Below the pieces are notes generated by a model that was not told the DNA's origin, ran no database searches, and worked only from the letters and a program-made list of their open reading frames with translations. From Saccoglossus kowalevskii (taxonomy: Eukaryota; Hemichordata; Enteropneusta; Harrimaniidae), in NCBI RefSeq assembly GCF_000003605.2, contig NW_003134839.1, positions 195,128 through 208,291 of the forward strand: DNA of 13,164 bases, in the 5' to 3' direction. Positions 1-6,733 of this stretch are shown here, piece by piece. The first letter of the stretch is position 1, and every line of letters starts with the position of its first letter. The translations under genes were made by a program, and so were the position numbers.

Positions 1-649
1 ATTTTTGAGAGGAAAAAAAACTTAATTTAAAAAATAGAAATACGGATTTAAACTTCATGACCCTTGCTTCAAAACAGTGTAAAGTTTTTGGCCGCATGCA
101 TGACCGTAGAGCTGACATTTAAAAATGTATTCACGTTAGTTAATTATCAGCCGCGCCGATTTTCAGAACACGTGACGCTAAAACAAACACAATGTTCACA
201 AAATATTAATAATAGAAAAGTACAAGTCAAGGGCTTTCCAAACATATATAGATTGTATAGGTTCTTGTAAAATTTACTCCGATTATAGATGTTTACATTT
301 TTCATCTCGCTAATGGAAGAACATTTTATTCTTGTGGATCACAACATTCCTAAACAGTGTAATCAAATGTGCGAGTAAAGAATATATGCCACTGTGAAAG
401 TTCCACAAAAGTTGAAAAGTGTGATGTCAGTTCACAGTCGAAGATACAGCACATCCTTCAATTTTCACATTCTGATCATGTTCATGTTACAAACTTTTTT
501 GCTGTGATTCTGTGTCTTTGGGTCTCCATCGTAATGTTTATTCTTTTGTTTACATATTATATTTTTGATGCTTGAAAAAGCCCATCGAGTTGATGCTATG
601 TATGACTTCATTATTAAAATTAATCAATGAATATTGTTTGTTATTGTAG
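1..649 (+). other. Probable intron of the upstream coiled-coil gene; no exon seen
   Basis: This AT-rich stretch precedes the terminal coding exon that starts at 650. It ends in a plausible acceptor (TTGTTATTGTAG, cut after 649). The open frames within it are short, low in complexity and resemble no family I know, so I read it as intron sequence whose donor lies outside the window. Assignment as intron is inference from the acceptor and from the coding exon lacking a convincing start of its own. Confidence 0.45.
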
Positions 650-938
650 AGAGGAGATTATGCTTTCCATGGCACTGTATGAATCACCTGTCGAGTACAA
701 CACAAGGACATCGCTAGATTTGAAGAGAATCGTTGAAGACCAGTGGCGGAAGGAGCTACAGAAGAAACTAGACGAAGAAGAGAAATTTAAAGAGAAAGAA
801 CTGGAAGAAAAACGTGAGCAAGAAGAAAAACTACAGAAAGAAATTGAAACTAAGCGCGAGGAGAAACTTAATAAGAGAAGTCATTCTGCAAAAAGCTCTC
901 ATAAATCCAGTCACTCTGTAAAGTCTCCATCTGTCTAA
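650..938 (+). CDS. Terminal exon of an unidentified coiled-coil protein (3' partial gene)
   Basis: The frame is open from the acceptor at 649 to a TAA at 936-938, giving about 96 residues. After a short globular-looking start (EEIMLSMALYESPVEY) comes a strongly charged helix, roughly residues 25-75, made almost entirely of Glu, Lys, Arg, Gln and Leu with heptad-like leucine spacing, as in a coiled coil. The last 20 residues are Ser/His/Lys-rich with the near-repeats SHSAKS and SHSVKS. An ATG at 627 opens the same frame, but it lies within the polypyrimidine and acceptor region, so I prefer an internal exon start with a phase 2 intron. A 3' UTR with a good polyadenylation signal follows, supporting the end of a gene. 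I do not recognise the family; many ciliary and cytoskeletal proteins end this way, but that is only a compositional resemblance. Confidence 0.6.
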
Positions 939-1315
939 AGTGGCATCTTGTTCCCAGAAATACTTTCTAAATGTAACATCAATAATATGCGCTGTACTGT
1001 TTATGTTTATTATAAACCACTCCATCTTTATTTGTGTAATTTTATGTACTTATGCAAATGGAAATTACCCTTTTTTGATTGCATTGTGTTTAAAATATAC
1101 AGTTGCAGACAATTCAAATTTTGGTTGAAGATATTTCTGCAATGCATGTATTGAGAGACGATATATTAACTTTGTTTTGATAGCAGAAAAGTTTCTAATA
1201 ACAAATTATTACATTTTATCACATTTTTGTATACATATTGTAATTATTGTGAATATTTTTTTAATGAGCAGATCTCATAAAATGTGTATATTTTCTGTTT
1301 TTACACTCTCTCTGT

Positions 1316-1333
1316 ATATCATATCATATCATA
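1316..1333. repeat. Short ATATC microsatellite in the 3' UTR
   Basis: About three and a half tandem copies of a 5-base unit (ATATC) occur in a row just upstream of the polyadenylation signal. This is simple-sequence DNA with no evident role. Confidence 0.6.
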
Positions 1334-1357
1334 CCCTTGTAATATATAAGTTTATCA

Positions 1358-1363
1358 AATAAA
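1358..1363 (+). terminator. Canonical polyadenylation signal AATAAA
   Basis: AATAAA lies 420 bases after the stop codon of the coiled-coil exon, followed within 30 bases by a TG/CT-rich stretch (TGTAACTTCTGT) that could act as the downstream element. Cleavage would be expected around 1375-1385. The position relative to the stop makes it the most likely 3' end of that gene. Confidence 0.6.
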
Positions 1364-1385
1364 ATGGCCTGTAACTTCTGTACCC

Positions 1386-3400
1386 TGAAACATTTATATT
1401 GCTTGAGTTTCTGTCAGAGTTCAAGACAATACAGGCGTAACTTAACTTTCTAGCTGGCCCTTGGCTGGCTGCATCTTCATCAAAAAAAACTTCTATTGTT
1501 TAACTTAATACTAGTATCATTGTCATCAATATTTTTAACCCTTTGAGCAACATGAAATATTACAAACATTTTCAATTTTTTGATCCAAAGCTAAAAGTAT
1601 TGTCACAATTTGTCTACTTTTCAAATTTAAGATTTGAAATTCACTAGAAGTTGCTAAAATTGTTAACCAATTTACCTAAATATGAGCAGGATAAAAATGT
1701 GGTAACTCAAGAAGTTCATATTCTTTATCATGCATGGAACGTGCAGTCTTTTTGATTCATACATTAAAATATATATTCATATTAAAAAAACTTGTCAAGT
1801 ACAGAAAATATTTTTACAGTGCAGTCTGAACTATTTATTTGTACTATGCATGTTAAAAACTTGACCACGGTGTGTCTTAATGTTCATACAACAGTTTAGG
1901 ACTATTAATTAATGACTGCATATTTTATGTACTTGTACACGGTGTTCCACAGTAGACTTAGAAAGAGTAATCAAGCAAAAACATGTCAGTTTGCAGAACA
2001 AACTACCACAATCACATTTGGAGCTTATGTTAAAACTTTGAATCCACTTTCACTCAGACTTTCCATAACTCGCACAGGTATATCCAAACTGCATACTAAG
2101 GCATCAGCAGAGTTATTTCGTTTCAGACCAATTTAACACTTCCCCAAATCATTACTAAATAATTGAACAAAACCAACAAGCAGTGATGATATTAAGAAAT
2201 CGGTTGTGAAGTCTGTATGTGTTCCACAGCACATGTAGATCTTGAAACCAAAAAAGGGTATTACTTAACATTCCTGTGATTTCCCATTGTGCTGCTCGTG
2301 ATCTTGATGTGTTTGTGACATGTCAAAACACCAAGGTCACACATAAATATAACGTCACTATCACTACGAGTTTTGCATAATATGTATTAACCTATGTTAC
2401 TAATATAGGAGATAACTTGCTCAACATTTAAATATATCTAGCTAAAGCTAAAGCCATCAAGAATCTAGCTTAATGCTAAGTTATACTTTGTATGTGCTGT
2501 CCATGTAACATAAGAGATGATCGGTTAGGGTTAGAAATCTTTTCAAAAGTTAGGTTCTATTGAAATTTCAAGTCATGATACTGTCTCAGGCAAAGTTCAT
2601 GACATGTACTGTCAAAAAAAATTTTCCACGTTGTTTTCCGTCCAATAAAATGATGTTTCATTTTTTACTGCTATTGGTTTTTTAGCTATCGACTGGACAA
2701 AATATGGGGTTAACTCTAGATTAGATGCACATAATCAAGTTTTCATCTGCACATAATCAAGTGATTATAGACCAAGTTCAATGTGTTCATGGGCTAAAAT
2801 AAAGTTGTACGAATCTGGTCAAGCTTGGAATATTGATAATTTTTTTATAGCTGTTGAATGACTGAATCACATTAATTTTAAAGAAAGTCTGACATCTTTA
2901 GTCCTTGTTTGGGCGTGGATTGGATTTGTAATCTCACTTCTGTGTATTTAAGATTATTAACACCTGCACATATGTCTATGACATGCTTAGGTCGATAACA
3001 TTCAAACCATTGCTCACACGCAATACGCCATTTGTGTCATGATCCAATTCTGAATGGCAGCCATTTTATTTCTAAAGTTCATTAAAATCAATGGCATTTC
3101 TGTACCAGATCTCAACCATGTATAGATTGCATTAAAGCTTATTTCTCATAACAGATTCAAAATGGCCGACTGGCTTGTCATTTTGTTTTAATGATCGATC
3201 ACGGTTTTACTATATATACATATACACCATACATGATGTTGCATTTACTCATTCGGTGATATGATTCAAAATGACTGCATGGCATTGATTCTTTTGTTTT
3301 ATGTTCCCATGTAAACATTTTGTTATCATCCTCCACACATACGTGTATCGTTACGCATTTTTTTAGTTCTTCTGTTCAGTTTTTTCAATAGCCATATATT
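1386..3400. other. Intergenic AT-rich DNA, no gene supported
   Basis: I read both strands and found no frame with protein-like composition, no exon with convincing splice borders and no RNA gene. The longest plus-strand frame (1912-2136, 74 residues) has no motif and no adjacent signals. Two further AATAAA hexamers (near 2644 and 2799) are not preceded by coding sequence. The only small structure is a 14-base direct repeat at 2727-2762. Confidence 0.5.
2727..2762. repeat. Two direct copies of a 14-base word
   Basis: GCACATAATCAAGT occurs at 2727-2740 and again at 2749-2762, a 22-base period, with only an 8-base spacer. It may be a small replication-slippage duplication or part of a minor satellite. 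No function is implied. Confidence 0.7.
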
Positions 3401-3401
3401 T

Positions 3402-3614
3402 CTATTTTCCGGGAATTTGAACTATGTAACCTAAGTCCAGAATCACCAATTTGTACGTCAGCTCTGTTGGAATATTGTCTCCACCAACACTTTTGCTGAA
3501 ATTCAATTTCTTCATTGTTTCTCTAACTTCATTTATCAATGTCTCAATTGCAGTAGCAAACATTTCTGTAATCGCCTCAACTGAATAGAGTAAGTTCCTA
3601 CAGTATTCCTTCAT
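3402..3614 (-). mobile_element. Decayed non-LTR retrotransposon fragment: N-terminal edge of reverse transcriptase
   Basis: The minus-strand frame of 70 residues contains INEVRETMKKLNFSKS followed directly by VGGDNIPTEL. This matches the conserved entry into the reverse transcriptase domain of non-LTR elements, where an amphipathic helix (EV..ai..Lk..K) leads to GxDxIPaE. Further on, LGYIVQIPGK resembles the WKEGYIVKIPKKGD stretch, normally about 30-40 residues later, so a short internal deletion is likely. The frame then stops. No endonuclease domain, YxDD motif or tail is visible, so this is a dead scrap. The family assignment (non-LTR RT, clade unknown) rests on this motif alone. Confidence 0.65.
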
Positions 3615-3779
3615 CGAGCTTTAACATAATTGTCATCTTTCAAAAAGTTACCGTATTTATCATCATTTATCACTTTTGATGGATTCTCGCATCAAACACA
3701 ACATTGCTTCTTGTTTTCACATTTTGAAAATGTTAAGTTCTTATGTGTGCTGTATTATTTTCTAATATCACTGCCTCAG

Positions 3780-4290
3780 TACGCAGGCTGGACCTCCTCC
3801 ACTCTCTTCTTTTATGAGGATGGAAGGAGCAGTCTCGGTGCTGTGAGATCCCACTGACCAGTTGGTACAGGTGAAGACTAGCAACCCATTTTGGCTTCTG
3901 CAAAGGGCAAGCGGTAAGGACCCAAAGCTGAGAAAACGTAACAACCAAAGTCAGAACCCACTGGACAGAAGTAGTCAGGAGGCAAGTGTCCTGGCTGGAA
4001 GTGTCCTGGAGGGAAGAGTGATGACGCGCCCCAGGAAGATGGGGCCAAGTGGTGGTCCCCCCTTCATTGACGGTCACCTACCTAGCTTGCAGGGAAAGCA
4101 GGTTTGATGCTTCCGCTTGCAATTAGGGGGATGGGCGGGAGGCATAGTCGGAACCTATCCACTTTTACAGGCCTAACATTGGTGGAGGAGAGATCACCCC
4201 TGATGTGGAACCGCCAAACCCATACATCTGTTGCACTGATTGCATCGGTGTATTCTGGTTTGGAGGCAGCGCGTGACCGATCCCTGGACT
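3780..4290 (+). pseudogene. Element 5' part, possibly gag-like, not recognisable in detail
   Basis: This segment has the base composition of the DIRS-like element and sits where its gag-type gene should be. Frames switch often. One stretch (about 3862-4107) is rich in Lys, Arg, Ser, Gly and Pro, and another (4104-4361) stays open for 85 residues without a motif I know. The long minus-strand frame over 3733-4077 looks like a shadow. Calling it gag-like is inference from position only. Confidence 0.35.
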
Positions 4291-4610
4291 CTTTAGATGG
4301 CGATACATGGTTACAAGATCCTGCTGCAATCTTCACCATCCTGGCACCAACCCTCATTTGAGGTACTACCAGGGGACCCCTGCAAAGTGGGAACAATCCG
4401 ACAGGAGGTAGATAGTTTGCTTACACAGGGCGCTATACACAGGATAGGGAACCCCGCATTGAGTCCGGACTTCTACTTGCAGGTATTTGTGGTTCCAAAG
4501 ACTACAGGTGGCTGCGCCCCATTCTGCATTCGAGCAAACTAAGTAAGTATGTGCTTCATGGAAATGCCGAGCACCGCATTAGTTTCCATGTTCTAATTTC
4601 TACTTGTTAG
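4290..4610 (+). pseudogene. DIRS-type reverse transcriptase, N-terminal fragment, frameshifted
   Basis: Frame 4297-4542 encodes a run matching the entry to DIRS-type reverse transcriptase: a Pro-rich lead-in, then VLPGDPCKVGTIRQEVDSLL, the TQGAIHRI turn, and SPDFYLQVFVVPKTTGG, equivalent to the S-x-FYS-x-hFhVPKK-x-GG motif. At about 4509 the expected W-x-RPI continuation moves to another frame, so a single-base indel has occurred there. The piece after the shift continues as LHSSKLSKYV and then fades. The palm with the catalytic Y-x-D-D motif is absent: recognisable RNase H sequence begins only about 150 bases later, so a large internal deletion removed the polymerase core. Confidence 0.7.
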
Positions 4611-4679
4611 CCTGCACAGCAGCACATTATACCAATACATCCAGTGAGAAAGTGACTTCCTCAATTTGCCCAGTTGGTC

Positions 4680-5410
4680 GCCCAAATAGTCAAGTGCTTA
4701 CCTCAAGCAGGCGGTCACCTTGGACCCACTCGCCATTGGCTATGACTCTGGAAACAGATGCCTTACTCACATGTTAGGGAGCGCACCTATTGGACGACCA
4801 CACCCAATGGAAAATATGGCTCCTGTGTTAGATTCAGAGCTTCCATATCAACTGGCTGAAACTGGAAAAACTGTGCTTAGCACAGATTCATCTTTCTACC
4901 CATAGTTCAAGACCACAGAGTCTTGCTTCGCATGGACAACACAGCAGTGGTCCCTTTTAGTGACAAGAAGGGGGAGCAGATTCCCATCGCTGTCAGTTCT
5001 AGCAGTGCAAATTCTCCTTTGGTACCTGCAATACATGTGGAGCTAGCCACATAAACCTTCCGGGGCCGCGAAACAGTCAAGTTGATGCCCTCTTGTGGTG
5101 GCTCAACTCCAGAACGCGGAGTGGCGGATACCCCTGACTGTTTCGGCGGTGGGACAGCCCAAGGTTAGACCTATTCACCTCACCCCAGAACACCAAGCTC
5201 CCGACCGACGTACACAACACACCTGCCGACTCCAGGAGCCTGGGCCAGGTACACTTTGTCAACCCCGTGGACCCACATGGACGTGTATGCCTTTCCTTCC
5301 TTCATGCTATTCATAGGGTACTGGAGCAACTTCGACAGGAGCGCATCTGCACTTTGACGTGGGTGCCGCCCACTGCTGTTGGAAATGTTAGTCAAACACC
5401 AGGGGTGCTT
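4680..5410 (+). pseudogene. DIRS-type RNase H and downstream linker, multiply frameshifted
   Basis: Around 4743-4790 a frame reads TLETDAL with GAHLLDD shortly after, matching the first catalytic Asp region and the following GAHL of DIRS RNase H. Near 4932-4958 MDNTAVVPF provides the second acidic motif. A DALLWWLNSR-like stretch follows at about 5080-5110. In a different frame come the EWRIPLTV words (5112-5140), and then in a third frame FRRWDSPRLDLFTS (5140-5180). IHRVLEQLRQERICTLTWVP lies at about 5309-5368. The pieces are collinear but spread over all three plus frames with stops between them, so this is a pseudogene. The order and wording are characteristic of the DIRS group. Confidence 0.7.
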
Positions 5411-5539
5411 CCAGACTTCCAGATCTGCACTGCACTGCCTTTAAGCCCAGCGTTGTACCACATATACACATTGAGGCTTTCAGTTGACTGACTCAGACTT
5501 TTCTGTGTGGGCTACCAACATCCTGGCCAGGGCAAACGG

Positions 5540-5700
5540 GGATCCCACCAACGCAGCATATGCCTCGAAATGACCTGCATACACTGATTGGTGTAGTGGA
5601 AGGGAGATCCATGACATCCCTCTGTTGGCCAGGCAGCTGACTTTTTGTCCATCGTTTGGAAGAAATGGACTAGTCCTTCCGGCGATTGTTGGTTTTAGGT
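5540..5700 (+). pseudogene. Start of a DIRS tyrosine recombinase, truncated
   Basis: Frames in this stretch give AAYASK, then a stop, then AYTDWCSGREIHDIPL, LARQL and GLVLPAIVGFRSAL. This has the pattern of the core-binding (SAM-like) domain of DIRS tyrosine recombinases, where a YxxKWxxFxxWC helix is followed by GLSPSTIxxYxSAL. The catalytic domain with its Arg, His, Arg and Tyr residues is absent: the recognisable sequence ends near 5710 and AT-rich DNA follows. The assignment is weaker than for the RNase H part because the fragment is short, but its position after RNase H supports it. Confidence 0.5.
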
Positions 5701-5735
5701 CAGCCTTGTAACCCACCATTGAAACTCCTAGCCAG

Positions 5736-6594
5736 TTGCCATTCTGATAATAACCTTAATTTCACATTCTGACACAACTCATTTGTTCTTGTACATTTAC
5801 TGTAATGTCATTACTCCAGTTTGCAACTGGATTTTCGTTACATCATGATTAAATATGGACTGGTTCCTTTAAACATTTTTATCACAGATCATACCATCTT
5901 GAATTGTAATTCAAGACGACGATTTTCAATCATCAATCCCTCTGAAGATATACCGCCACTGTGGATATGGATACTTAAAACACATTAGTATCAATTTACT
6001 ATGATTATTATTACTTCAATAAGATATGACGCATACACTTATATTACAAAAACAACCATCTTGATTTCTTTGCTCTACTACAAAAAATATGTTAGAAACA
6101 TAACAATTTTCAGTTAATAATAAATAATGTGACCCATCTATATCATACTGGGCAATATATAAACCCATGTCGCTTTACAAATCTATAGCATCTATCAAAG
6201 CTGAAACTGGTTCACCAATCACTTAATAGAAGGTCACTGTTATAGTCGAATATTCTCAAAGTATGTTTATTATAATCCGACCGCAACTGAATGTGGAATG
6301 TCATTATCCAAATAATTTTATATATACCATGCACATTTATAAAGGCACATATCATCATCGTCATCTAATTAACATATTTCAAACATTCATAATGTTAATG
6401 AATAATAAATTAGGGATCTGTATACGAGTATATCTAATTATAAATGTCCAATCATTAAAAAGCTGCATTTGTTTGAACAGATGTCAATCCGCCCAGCTAT
6501 ACTGTCACAACTTTCATGACAATGTATAACACGATTATATTACAGTGACGGAATACTCGATAACAGGAACCTGTTTTAGCACAGACCATCCACA
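5736..6594 (+). promoter_or_regulatory. Upstream region of the LDLa gene; possible promoter and 5' UTR
   Basis: This AT-rich, non-coding stretch lies between the retrotransposon and the first coding exon. A frame at 6263-6529 has no protein-like motif. The stretch presumably holds the promoter and 5' UTR. A TAG at 6577-6579 is in frame with the ATG at 6595, which supports that ATG as the start. The sequence CTGTTTTAG at 6571-6579 could also be a splice acceptor, so an upstream non-coding exon is possible. Confidence 0.35.
6156..6163 (+). promoter_or_regulatory. TATA-like box (TATATAAA), weak
   Basis: TATATAAA is a good match to a TATA box and lies about 440 bases upstream of the ATG. In AT-rich DNA such matches arise by chance, so this is only a candidate. 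Confidence 0.2.
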
Positions 6595-6733
6595 ATGACG
6601 GACCAAACCATATACACTAATGAGTTTTTACAAGCAAGGTCTAAGCGTATACTGAAGACGTTTTCTTTTTTATTTATTTTCTCAATTGGGATTGGAGTTG
6701 GATTATATTTCATCGATATCAACATAAAAAGAG
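6595..6733 (+). CDS. Exon 1: cytoplasmic tail and signal anchor
   Basis: The ATG has A at -3 (CACAATGAC) and an in-frame TAG 18 bases upstream. It encodes 46 residues plus one base. The first 22 residues are polar and carry RSKRILK just before a hydrophobic segment (about residues 23-41, [18 protein letters not shown]). Basic residues on the N-terminal side and the absence of a signal-peptidase-like site predict an N-in, C-out type II orientation. The exon ends AAAAGAG then GTACAG, a usable donor, leaving phase 1. The join to exon 2 restores a Gly codon and keeps the frame, which is the best evidence that the two belong together. Confidence 0.75.

Larger units (their letters stand above)
939..1385 (+). 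other. 3' UTR of the coiled-coil gene
   Basis: This AT-rich, non-coding stretch runs from the TAA stop to just past an AATAAA hexamer. Several short frames cross it, but their composition (runs of Ile, Phe, Tyr and Cys) is what AT-rich noise gives. The 3' end is inferred from the polyadenylation signal only. Confidence 0.5.
3775..5735 (+). mobile_element. Degenerate DIRS-like (tyrosine-recombinase) retrotransposon
   Basis: This block is clearly richer in G and C than its flanks, with sharp changes near 3775 and 5735. Broken reading frames on the plus strand show, in order, the start of a reverse transcriptase, an RNase H-like region with a TDA and an MDNTAVV motif, the conserved linker seen after RNase H in DIRS elements (LDLFTSPQNTKLP), and a short piece like the core-binding region of a tyrosine recombinase. 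That order fits the DIRS group and not gypsy/copia or LINE elements. At least five frame changes and stops interrupt it, so it cannot encode a working protein. I could not find inverted terminal or internal complementary repeats, so exact ends are estimates from composition. It lies between the coiled-coil gene and the LDLa gene. Confidence 0.75.

Noticed and set aside
369-575. Plus-strand frame with a hydrophobic segment near its end
   Set aside because: Composition reflects T-rich DNA, there is no good start context, and it lies in a likely intron.
1912-2136. Plus-strand frame of 74 codons
   Set aside because: No recognisable motif, no splice borders or 3' signal, and a length expected by chance in this much AT-rich DNA read in six frames.
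3733-4077. Minus-strand frame of 114 codons
   Set aside because: It crosses the boundary between AT-rich DNA and the retroelement and overlaps element sequence that reads on the plus strand, so it is most likely a shadow.
6263-6529. Plus-strand frame of 88 codons just upstream of the LDLa gene
   Set aside because: Rich in Ile, Asn, His and Tyr as expected from AT-rich noise; no domain, and it is not in a splice relationship with the gene.
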